64,000 nucleotides of DNA. Source: Pelodiscus sinensis (lineage: Eukaryota; Chordata; Testudines; Trionychidae). The notes under the pieces are model-generated. The model did no database searches. It saw only the letters and a list, made by a program, of their open reading frames with translations, and was not told where the DNA came from. The position numbers were made by a program, and so were the translations under genes. Positions 22,806 to 30,939 of the stretch are shown here, in pieces; position 1 is the stretch's first letter; each line of letters starts with the position of its first letter. The stretch lies in contig NC_134715.1 in assembly GCF_049634645.1 (NCBI RefSeq), positions 71,864,001 through 71,928,000 on the forward strand, read 5' to 3'.

Positions 22806-23320
22806 GGTATGGCTACACGGCTAGAAAACCTAGAGCTGGCCTGGGTCAGCTGACTTGGACTTCTGGGGATCAGGATCCTGGGCTGAAAAACTGCTGTGTA
22901 GGTGTTCAGGCTTGCACTGGAGCCTGAGTTCTGGGCCTCTTAATACAAAAATGAATTAAGTACTCAAGCAACATTGAGTAAACCTTCTAGTATATTCATA
23001 AAGTCAATAGACAATAGTTATGAAAGTTATTGTCCAGACCACTGGAAATTAGGTTAAGAGTGTCATGAATGGATATCCAGGGGTTTCTTCACCTTTCTTA
23101 GCTCCATGCTTTTGCACATCACCTTAATTAAGTTAAATATATAAAACAATAGATCTCGATGAAAATCAACTTGTCTACCTGGATGGTGGTAAAGTAATTA
23201 ATATTGTCTGTAGATTTTTATGGTTGTTTTACAATGTCAGGCTCTGGTACAATTTTTAGTACCCCAGGCCAAGCTTCCTGAGACGAAGTCAGCTGAACCA
23301 GTCCAGATGTAGCTGTTGTG
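22806..23320. mobile_element. Palindromic MITE with a foreign 293-bp segment between its arms
   Basis: The left arm (22806-22943) reads GGTATGGCTACACGG, GGCCTGGGTCAGCTGACTTG and ACTGCTGTGTAGGTGTTCAG. The right arm (23240-23320) reads in complement: ACAATTTTTAGTACCCCAGG, GAAGTCAGCTGAACCAG and GATGTAGCTG. The GTCAGCTGA pair is the clearest mirror. Between the arms sits a segment almost identical to 23829-24121 that does not belong to the palindrome. Confidence 0.55.
22946..23238 (+). repeat. 293-bp direct duplication, copy A (inside the MITE)
   Basis: It runs from AAAAATGAATTAAGTACTCA to GGTTGTTTTACAAT and matches 23829-24121 with about six single-base differences counted by eye (for example AACATTGAG / AACACTGAG and GATGGTGG / GATAGTGG). 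The two copies lie 883 bp apart in the same orientation. The flanks do not match, and neither end has TG..CA or inverted termini. Confidence 0.93.
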
Positions 23321-23828
23321 TCATGGGTCTTTTATCCTTGTGTAGTGGGGTAGTGAAAGCAGTCAGAGATAATAACTCAAGTTCTAAACTCATAGCAATA
23401 TCCCAACAGAAAATCTGTGGCTCTTTCTTTTCAAGCTATAATAAGGTTCATACAAAGGAGATATTTTCATGCTCACATTTGCGGTGAGTAGGCATTAAAG
23501 TATTAACAACTTTGAGCAAGTAAGCAAATATCTGTTTGCAACTCAGGAAACAGGATGTTAATCTCAACACCAGGACAAATATTTTCTATGTACACTACCA
23601 ATTAAGCAATAAATCTCAATAGTTATAGGACAGTCAAAGCCCTGCTGACTTACAAGACATGAGGAGCAGTAGAATTTAATAATGTAGCTACATAGGTGAT
23701 ACAAATACAAATTATGCACCTTTCTTGAAAGGCATAGGCTCTAAAAGAACTGCAGAATAATTTCTAAAGAGATCAGAGTAACAATAAAGCCAAAGAAGCA
23801 TGTAAATTTCCATTTTATTTTCCAAAAA

Positions 23829-24121
23829 ACAAAAATGAATTAAGTACTCAAGCAACACTGAGTAAATCTTCTAGTATATTCATAAAGTCAATAGACAATA
23901 GTTATGAAAGTTATTGTCCAGACCACTGGAAATTAGGTTAAGAGTGTCATGAATGGATATCCAGGGGTTTCTTCACCTTTCTTAGCTCCATGCTTTTGCA
24001 CATCACCTTAATTAAGTTAAATATATAAAACTATAGATCTCGATGAAAATCAACCTGTCTACCTGGATAGTGGTAAAGTAATTAATTTTGTCTGTAGATT
24101 TTTATGGTTGTTTTACAATTT
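23829..24121 (+). repeat. 293-bp direct duplication, copy B
   Basis: The partner of 22946-23238. Its surroundings are ordinary single-copy-looking sequence, preceded by CCAAAAAACAAAAATG and followed by TTTAAATCTTTTC. It is therefore the likelier source copy; this direction is inferred because copy A interrupts a MITE. Confidence 0.9.
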
Positions 24122-25679
24122 AAATCTTTTCTTGCAGTCTAAAGTGTAGGTGGTTGAATATAATATGAATTTCCAGTGCAAGCCGTGTTTTTCTATATGA
24201 ATTGTTCTTTGTGATTTCTACCTCCATAAACAATTCCACAGTAAAACACATTGTCCAATAGCTATTTGTTTTTATGTTTGAGCTCCATTTCCTTTTGTAT
24301 ATGTTGATTATACCTTGGTTGAATCTTCTGAAGTTATTGGAGTACCTCTGTTATACAGTAGCTTTAAGTATATTTAATCTGCTATGTGACAGAAATCTGA
24401 ATTAAGCAATATCAACATATTTAGAACTACTTTGCATTCAAAATGTTCATTTCTCATAAATGTTAAACTGCATCAAATTATAGTAGTTTGTTTTGTTTAT
24501 AGTAAACAATTATGAACTATGAACACATGACACTTAAATCATACAGCAGATCAGTATTGTGAAATCAGATACTTCTCCACAGATGGGAACAGATTTTATT
24601 AGAAGATGGTAAATAGCTTTTTTTCCCCTGTTTTTTAAACAAAAAAACTATGAATCAGTTTTGCTGCAGGTAATGTTTTATTGTAGTGAATTGTTAGATG
24701 AATTGGTTATTTAGTAATTCAGCTCTCTAAGCTATTATACCAATTTGATTTAAATAATTGAAAATCTACAAACCAGATATACTTAAATTCATAGAACCGC
24801 TTTCTATAATGATGAAATAACCTATTTAGTTCTTCTGAGATTTATATCCTTTTAAAGAAAACTAGATAAGAACCATGCCCTGTTAATGTGTCAGCAGGGT
24901 CCATATGGACATTTACTCCATGGAAAGTTATTGTGGAGTAGCCTCACACTCAATTTAGTGGAAACCTTGGTAGTTGTATGTAGAAAAACTCTTAGATATC
25001 TTGCTAAATCACAACCTAAACAATTACTTCAATCTGACTATTTGTGATCTTAAAGTTAGGCATATGCTTAAATACTTGGCACTTTATTGAATTAAAGTCT
25101 TAATGTTCTTTTAAAATGGTTGGCGTCATTTTAAGTTGCTTCCAGTGACTATCCTTCCATGGGTGAATAAGACTGTTTCTGCATAATATACCCAGGTAGC
25201 AAATACACACACTTAGGGACCATTTCTCACTGTAACTCAATAGTTCATATACAGCAATGCAAAAACTTTATGCGGGGTGGGGGGATGTATATAGCCCAGG
25301 GACGCATAAGCATGTTGGTGGTCACCAAACCTAGGGTGAAGTCCAAGTTTTGATTATAATTTTTCTAATTTTTACTTCTATATTATATCTGAAATGGTGT
25401 TTTAGAGACCAGTGTTATATTGTAGCCTTTGGCAAATCCAGATGGCTGAATTGTTGCAGACACTGTGTTCTGCCTGGATAAAAATGTATTTCATATATAA
25501 ACTGTGGCATGCTATTTACATTTAGAAAGTATGGGTTCATTAGTCTTACAAAGGATGAAATGGTGATGGCGTTATGTAGGTGAAATAAAAACATAAATAC
25601 TAAGTCCTTAGCCAGTGGAACTAGAGTTGGCAGTCAGGCAAGAGGGGAAGTATAGGCAGGAAAAGGGGCATAATTAATG
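24122..25679. other. Unassigned AT-rich sequence
   Basis: No gene or transposon end recognised on either strand. Confidence 0.4.
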
Positions 25680-26710
25680 TAAAGATATATATGTCTATCT
25701 GTGATGGGCTGTCCTCCCCACTCTGACCATGAAATGAGTTTAATTAGGCCAGATGGGCCCAATCCGCCAATTAAGATGAAAATGGGGGAGATGTAAGATG
25801 ACTGGAGGAAGCTAATCAGAAGGAAGCTCACCTGTGAGGGGACAGGGAAGAGAGATGTCAGGGAGAAAGCCTGCAGTGTCTCTTCCTGTAGTACAAACTC
25901 TAGAAAAAAGGGAAGATTAGAGCTGGGGGTGGCGGGGAAGGGTTACCTCATAGATCTAAAAGAGATGAATCTGACTCAAAAGGCTGAGGGGTGGGGTGGG
26001 AAAACAAGAGTATGTCTACACTAGCTCGTCAATTTGATCTAGGTAGGCAAATCAGGCAACCGGAGTTGCAAATGAAGCCTGGGATTTAAATATCCCGGGC
26101 TTTATTTGCACGTTCCCGTCTGGCCGCCATTTTAATATTCCCCTTAGTTCGAACGAACTGCCCGCGGCTACACGCGACAGTTTAAAGTTAATCCGAACTA
26201 AGTCCTTATTTCATGAGGAGTAACAGTTAATCCAAACTAAGGACTTAGTTAGGATTAACTTTAAACTGCCACGGGCAGTTCGTTCGAACTAAGGGGGATT
26301 TAAAAATGGAGACCGGACGGGAACTTGCAAATAAAGCCTGGGATATTTAAATCCCGGGCTTCATTTGGAACTCTGGTTGCCTGATTTGCTTACCTAGCTC
26401 GAATTAACGAGCTAGCGTAGATATACCCCAAGATGTTTGAAGAGTCCTGGTGGGAAATATTCAAGGAAAGAAAGCAGCCCTTAAATGCTTTGTGTACAGT
26501 CCTGGACTACTCTCCATGGTAGGAGGGGGACCTGGGTTCCTATGTCTCCCAGCGGAAGGTGGAATTGTTAAGGTCAGTGAATGGGAAAATTACCTGAGTA
26601 AACTGGGCGAGTGACCTACTCCGGGTTGTGGGAAGAGCATTCTGTTTATTCAGCAAGACTTCGAAAGGCTGTCCTGGAAGGAGAAACCACAGTATGACTT
26701 GGCTGGAGAC
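25680..26710. repeat. GC-richer dispersed-repeat-like segment split by a MITE
   Basis: The parts at 25680-26007 (GGAAGCTAATCAGAAGGAAG, CACCTGTGAGGGGACAGGG) and 26429-26710 (GTGACCTACTCCGGGTTGTG, GAGACTAAGG) differ in composition from their surroundings and lie directly against the MITE at 26008-26428. The phrasing resembles the untranslated or LTR part of a retroelement, but no coding motif, primer site or LTR pair is visible, so the class is open. Confidence 0.3.
26008..26428. mobile_element. Complete palindromic Harbinger-type MITE
   Basis: It is flanked by CAA at 26005-26007 and 26429-26431. The ends are GAGTATGTCTACACTAGCTC and GAGCTAGCGTAGATATACCC. The arms mirror through CTTAGTTCGAACGAACTGCC, GCGGCTACACGCG and ATTTAAATCCCGGGC-type hairpins around an axis near 26217. 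TTTCATGAGGAGTAACAG lies at the centre. The same family is seen at 51576-51826 and, more distantly, at 60154-60405. Confidence 0.92.
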
Positions 26711-26713
26711 TAA

Positions 26714-27116
26714 GGGTATGTCTAGACTGCATCTCTCTGTTGGCAGAGGGATGCAGATTAGGCAGGTCGACATTGCAAATGAGGCAGGGATTTAAATATC
26801 CCATGCCTAATTTGCATAAAAATGGCCACCACGTTTTGCCGACTCAGAACTTTGTCGCCAAAAAGTGGAAGTCTAGAGGAGGATCTGTTGAGAAAAAAAG
26901 GCTTTTTTGACAGATCCTGTAAATCTCCTTGCAGGAGGCATAAAGGATCTGTCGAAAAAGGCTTTCTTTCTCAACAGATCCCCCTCTAGACTGCTGCTTT
27001 TTGCGGACAAAGTGCTGAGTCAGCAAAATGTGGCAGCCATTTTAATGCAAATTAGGCACAGGATATTTAAATACTTGCAATGTTGACCTGCCTAATCTGC
27101 ATCCCTCTGCCATCCC
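26714..27116. mobile_element. Palindromic MITE, right tip deleted, sharing a TAA with the next MITE
   Basis: It is preceded by TAA (26711-26713) and followed by TAA (27117-27119). The left end is GGGTATGTCTAGACTGCATC. The right arm mirrors CATCCCTCTGCC, but the outermost CAGTCTAGACATA is reduced to AT before CCC. The interior pairs GGATCTGTTGAG / CTCAACAGATCC and GGCTTTTTTGACAGATCC / GGATCTGTCGAAAAAGGC, with CTCCTTGCAGGAG at the axis. Confidence 0.88.
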
Positions 27117-27749
27117 TAAGGGTGCATCTATACCACAGGGCTTAAGTCTAAATAAGCTATGCAAATTGAGCTATGTCAATTGCATATTTTATTTCAAAAT
27201 AGCTTATTTCAAATTAGGGAATGTCTACACAGCACTTGTTTTGACACAGAGCGCTCTTCCTCCAACTTCCGTTACTCCTCATACAATGAGAGTTACAGGA
27301 GTCAGAGTAAGAAGTCCTGTAGCTTGACAGTATTTTGCCACTATTTCAAGATAACTGACTACTGTGTAGAATAGTGATAGAGATGTAGCCGTGTTAGTCT
27401 GGGGTAGCTGAAGCAAAATGCAGAACAATGTAGCAATTTAAAGACTAACAAGATGGTTTATTAGATGATGAGCTTTCGTGGGCCAGACCCACTTCCTCAG
27501 ATCAAATAGTGGAAGAAAGTAGTCACAACCATATATACCAAAGGATACAATTTAAAAAAATGAACACATATGAAAAGGACAAATCAAATATCAGAACAGA
27601 AGGGGAATGCGGGGAGGGGGGGGCGGGGGAAGGTAAATGTCTGTGAGCTAATGATACTAGAGGTGATCATTGGGGAAGCTATCTTTGTAATGGGTAAGAT
27701 AACTAGAGTGTTTGTTGAGACCCACACGTAAAGTGTCAAATTTTAGCAT

Positions 27750-27958
27750 AAGCGACGAGGAGTCCTGTGGCACCTTATAGACTAACTGAAGTGTAGGAGC
27801 ATAAGCTTTCGTGGGCAAAGACCCACTTCGTCAGATGCATCTGACGAAGTGGGTCTTTGCCCACGAAAGCTTATGCTCCTACTCTTCAGTTAGTCTATAA
27901 GGTGCCACAGGACTCCTCGTCGCTTTTGCAGATTCAGACTAACACGGCTACCCCTCTG
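27750..27958. mobile_element. Head-to-head dimer of a PLE tail with a 12-bp target duplication
   Basis: Two copies of one tail point away from a shared axis at 27837/27838 (AGATGCATCT). From 27751 to 27924 the arms are nearly perfect complements (AGCGACGAGGAGTCCTGTGG / CCACAGGACTCCTCGTCGCT). Only the right copy continues to CAGACTAACACGGCTACCCC. The unit is bounded by AAATTTTAGCAT at 27738-27749 and 27959-27970. The paralogue at 55583-55594 (GAATTTAAGCAT) is uninterrupted. Confidence 0.9.
27841..27879 (+). ncRNA. Hammerhead-ribozyme-like motif in a PLE tail (candidate)
   Basis: CTGACGA, a hairpin GTGGG..CCCAC, then GAAA, then GC-TTAT-GC followed by TC resembles the hammerhead order (CUGANGA, stem II, GAAA, short stem III, cleavage after UH). 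The mirror copy is on the minus strand at 27796-27834. Against it: one extra A sits between CTGACGA and stem II, and pairing for stem I is not obvious. Hammerheads are reported in PLE terminal repeats, so the location fits. Confidence 0.4.
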
Positions 27959-28208
27959 AAATTTTAGCATGAATGACAGTTCAGAGGAGTCCCTTTCAAG
28001 TGCAGATTTAAAAGGTCTTTGAAGCAGGATGCAGGTGATTAAGTCGTTGAGACAATGTCCTTTCTGGTTGAAATGGCAAGAAACTGTTTTTTCTTTGTGA
28101 TTCCCCTTCTGTTCTGATATTTGATTTGTCCTTTTCATATGTGTTCATTTTTTTTAAATTGTATCCTTTGGTATAGATGGTTGTGACTATTTTCTTCCAC
28201 TATTTGAT

Positions 28209-28245
28209 CTGAGGAAGTGGGTCTGGCCCACGAAAGCTTATCATC
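28209..28245 (+). ncRNA. Hammerhead-like motif, second PLE subfamily (candidate)
   Basis: CTGAGGA, GTGGGTCTGGCCCAC and GAAAGC occur in the right arm of the outer PLE. The complement is at 27464-27500 in the left arm and at 55329-55362 in the sister copy. Stem III is weaker than in the 27841 copy (GC-TTAT-CA). The same extra A follows the CTGAGGA box. Confidence 0.3.
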
Positions 28246-28421
28246 TAATAAACCATCTTGTTAGTCTTTAAAGTGCTACATAGTCCTGTATTTTGCTTCA
28301 GCTACACCAGACTAACACGGCTACATTTCTATCCCTAACTGCAGTATGTCATTTATAAACCCACACTCCTCAAGCACAATACTAAATACCACTGCGTCTT
28401 TTAATGCCACCATCTATTGTT

Positions 28422-28783
28422 TGTGTAACAGACTGCTGGCTATGCCAGAGCTCTGCTACTACAGCCTGGCTGAAAAGGCTGATGGCAAACAGCTGAGCAA
28501 GCCCAGGCTATTAGAAACAGCTGTGAGACTCATTAGCCAGAGGGCTATATAAGGGGTGAAAGGAGCCAAGACGGGGGAGCAAAGAGAGGAGCCAGGGTGG
28601 GCTGAGTGTGCTCCCCAAGCCAGAAGCAGGCTGAGCTTGCTGCAATCTAAAATATTTGTAAATAGAAAGTGGTTGGAAACTGACAATAAAAGGCACTGGA
28701 GACTGCACCAGAGGGGTCTCTGGCTGATTTGTGGACCAGAAGGTATCCCAGGGCAAGAGGCCTGAGTGAGTATCTTGCCACAT
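28422..28783 (+). repeat. Candidate solo LTR
   Basis: It begins near TGTGTAACAGACTGCTGG and contains a TATA-type box (GGCTATATAAGG, 28544-28555) and, about 140 bp downstream, a polyadenylation-type AATAAA (28685-28690) within GACAATAAAAGG. It ends near GAGTATCTTGCCACA. This promoter-then-polyA spacing is the U3-R-U5 layout of an LTR. No second LTR and no certain target duplication was found, so boundaries are approximate. Confidence 0.42.
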
Positions 28784-28989
28784 TTGTTAATGTTTTCTGC
28801 CATTTCACTTATGCATCTCTCCACTGACCTGGCAGACACAGGTACGTCTTTTATTCTGGAGATGATTGTGTCTTTATTGGGCAAACCATTGAACCAAACA
28901 TCCATACTGAGAAAAGCCTCTCACATATTTTCCATTTGTAAATGGCTTTCTGTGTTTTGCAACACTGCGACAGGTCCAGGGTGACTCGT

Positions 28990-29780
28990 ATTTGGGCTGT
29001 ACTCACCCCTACTGTGCTCCCAGAGGCTGGGAGTGCCCATCAGCAGCGAACCATGGTGGGCGCATGGCCGAACTGAGGGATGGGAGGGGTGGATCAGGGG
29101 ATGGGGTTCGGTGGAGCATCAGGACACTCCTGATGTAGAGCGTCAGGCCACCCCAGTGGTGGTGGGCACTTTCAAAAGGACCGCCCACCATGGATGGAGG
29201 GGGAGATGTTCCCCAAGCCGGCATGGGGCAGCAGCGGTGGGGATCAATGGCCGCTGAATGCCAGGACCGATGAGAGCTGTGGGCTGCGGGACGAGTGCTA
29301 CACGCAGCTGAGAGAGCAAAGAGATGGTCCATTCCCAGTAGGACTCCAGATGGTGGAAGCAGGAGAGAGAGAGAAGAGGAGGGTAGGAAGTAGCCCAGGG
29401 CAGGGTGTTGTTGGTGCTCGTGGACTGACATATTTTGGGGGAGCCGTGCAGGGGAATTTGCCCTGGGATGAGACCCGGAGGAGAGGGCGGGCCCAGGTCC
29501 TCCTATCCCCTGTGTGCTCAATACCCCAGAAGGGGGGAATGGTCATGGCAGACAAGGGGGATGTGCCCAAAGGAATTTAGCCACGCTGGGAAGCAGAATG
29601 TTGATGTGGCAGACATTTGGCCACCGAAGGCACCCTCGCTGTATGGGGGCAGAAAGATAGATGGACTGGGAAGGAGAGGTGACACTGAAGCCCTGAAAGG
29701 GGGGACTTCGACCCGGGGCAACACCCATCACAAACACATTATGCGATTTTGTAATTTCCCTCTGTGGCTTGCCTTTTAAT
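28990..29780. other. GC-rich repeat-like segment, unassigned
   Basis: Purine-rich on the plus strand and much richer in G+C than its surroundings, with overlapping long frames on both strands (29009-29521 minus, 29194-29580 plus, 29435-29779 plus). None of the translations shows a domain I recognise; the frames are long because stop codons are rare in GC-rich DNA. It ends in ordinary AT-rich sequence near TTAGTAAAGACACTG. Confidence 0.35.
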
Positions 29781-29833
29781 GACACAAAGTTAGTAAAGAC
29801 ACTGTTTTGCTTTCTGTACCTCATGATGACCCG

Positions 29834-30106
29834 TTAGATTGATTCAGCCTTGTCTGACACTTCCTTGAAGTGTTTCTCATGGTTTCTCTGCAAATGTCTT
29901 TGGACACTTGATGTGCAGCAAACAACGCTCTCACAACATAGAACACAAACAACAAAGTCTTTATGTTGAACAAATCTGTATCCTTCTCTCCAAGAAGGCT
30001 GAAATGAGAAAAAATACAACATTGCTTTCTTAGGAATTGCCATTTTGTCTAAAATGTTTGACCCTCCACTTAAGTGTAATAAAAAAAAATCAGTGGCTCT
30101 CATCAT
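29834..30106 (-). pseudogene. hAT-type transposase N-terminal BED-like zinc finger fragment
   Basis: The minus frame reads KKAMLYFFSFQPSWREGYRF and then CVLCCESVVCCTSSVQRHLQ with RNHEKHF. The spacing CxxC (CVLC) .. H(x)4H (HLQRNH) and the WREGYxF lead-in are typical of the BED-like finger at the start of hAT transposases and domesticated relatives such as the ZBED/GTF2IRD2 types. A stop follows after DKAESI and no catalytic domain is recognisable downstream. Probably a fossil. Confidence 0.5.
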
Positions 30107-30299
30107 GAGCTTTCCCGTGAATGGAAGAGACTAAGGGGACTTTTCTGGTGAACATACCCATAACACTGTTAGGCTTTCATTGTGCATGCTACTCAAAATC
30201 ATCTTGTATGCCATTTACGTCACACATGCCATACATTGTCAGCCCCTGTGTTAGACATTCTGAAAACTTGGTGGAATGAGGTTAATCTATAGGACACAG

Positions 30300-30850
30300 T
30301 AATACCAGTGTGGGAGGTCCGTTCTGCCCCTCTTTCCAGCCCACCTCTCAGTCTCCTTCCCAGAGCTTCTGTTCCTCTCCCGCTGTCCTAGGCATTGGTT
30401 GCAGTGGTGCTCCCCTCCTTGCCGCTCAGGCTGCTATGGCTCGGTCCCTTGCTTGGCCGGGTTGGTCGCCTGCCATTGGGCTGTTCCGCCTGCCTCTCGG
30501 GGAGATGCCGTCGCTGCCAGTGTGGATGTCCTAGGTGTCCATCATCCCTGGCATTCTCGGCCCTCCGCGCTCCTCTCCTCCACCTGAGAGGGATGAGAGC
30601 ACCGCCAGTCCCTGCTCTCCCTCCACCGTTTGCTCCCAACTGCCCCTCTCTTGAGTGTCCCAGCTGGCATCCCGCCCCCATACTCCCAGTGCACTGGCAG
30701 CATTCTCCAGGGTCCTAGCGCCCTCCCGCCGGACTCCCAGCTCTCCTGTGCCTGCGCTGTCAACCCGCCGTTCCCTGCTGGCGCTGCCGCATCCTTGCTG
30801 CTGCCGGCATCTGCCAGCCAGCTGAAAGGAGTGTGGGAGCGGTTTTCCCA
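30300..30850. other. CpG-containing GC-rich tract, unassigned
   Basis: Pyrimidine-rich and much richer in G+C than both flanks, with several CG dinucleotides (TCGGTCCC, GCCGTCGCTG, CCGGACTCC). Frames on both strands are long only because stops are rare. No promoter element or exon structure is evident. It ends abruptly near 30850, where an L3-like LINE begins. Confidence 0.35.
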
Positions 30851-30939
30851 TCACAACCAGGATAAACAATATAGGGGAATGACAGAGTAGAGTCAAGCTA
30901 GTGTGAGAGTTGCATGACATCTGACTTAAATAAAGTAAA

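Larger units (their letters stand above)
27650..28138 (-). pseudogene. PLE GIY-YIG endonuclease C-terminus, interrupted
   Basis: The minus frame from 28138 reads CHFNQKGHCLNDL, then RPFKSALERDSSELSFMLKF. This matches the end of the GIY-YIG endonuclease of PLEs (HFN..GH..NDL; ..F...LxRExxEL.FMxKFDTL..GLNK). After FMLKF the frame runs into the inserted tail dimer at 27750-27958. The intact order (FDTLxxxLNKD) is preserved in the sister copy near 55570-55690. This remnant lacks the GIY-YIG start and the RT. Confidence 0.65.
27375..28331 (-). mobile_element. Penelope-like element with inverted terminal arms
   Basis: The two ends carry the same about 245-bp sequence in inverted orientation. GATAGAGATGTAGCCGTGTT begins the left arm, and its complement AACACGGCTACATTTCTATC ends the right. 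Both contain CTTTCGTGGGCCAGACCC / GGGTCTGGCCCACGAAAG and CCACTATTTGATCTGAGG. Between them lies a minus-strand GIY-YIG C-terminal remnant. PLEs are known to carry terminal repeats in direct or inverted arrangement, which fits. Confidence 0.75.
27120..28335. mobile_element. Second MITE, abutting the first and split by a Penelope-like element
   Basis: It starts immediately after the shared TAA at 27117-27119 with GGGTGCATCTATACC and contains TTATTTCAAAATAGCTTATT and CCGTTACTCCTCATACAATG. It breaks off in its right terminus at GTGTAGAATA (about 27375). After the PLE, the residual CCC (28333-28335) and TAA (28336-28338) complete the expected end and target duplication. The split reading is inferred from these flanks. 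Confidence 0.65.

Noticed and set aside
22946..24121. LTR retrotransposon with 293-bp LTRs
   Set aside because: The repeats lack TG..CA ends and target duplications, the 590-bp interior has no coding motif, and one copy sits inside a MITE.
29009..29580. Overlapping 128-170 codon frames on both strands
   Set aside because: They lie in a GC-rich repeat-like tract where stops are rare, with no domain, signal peptide or splice context.
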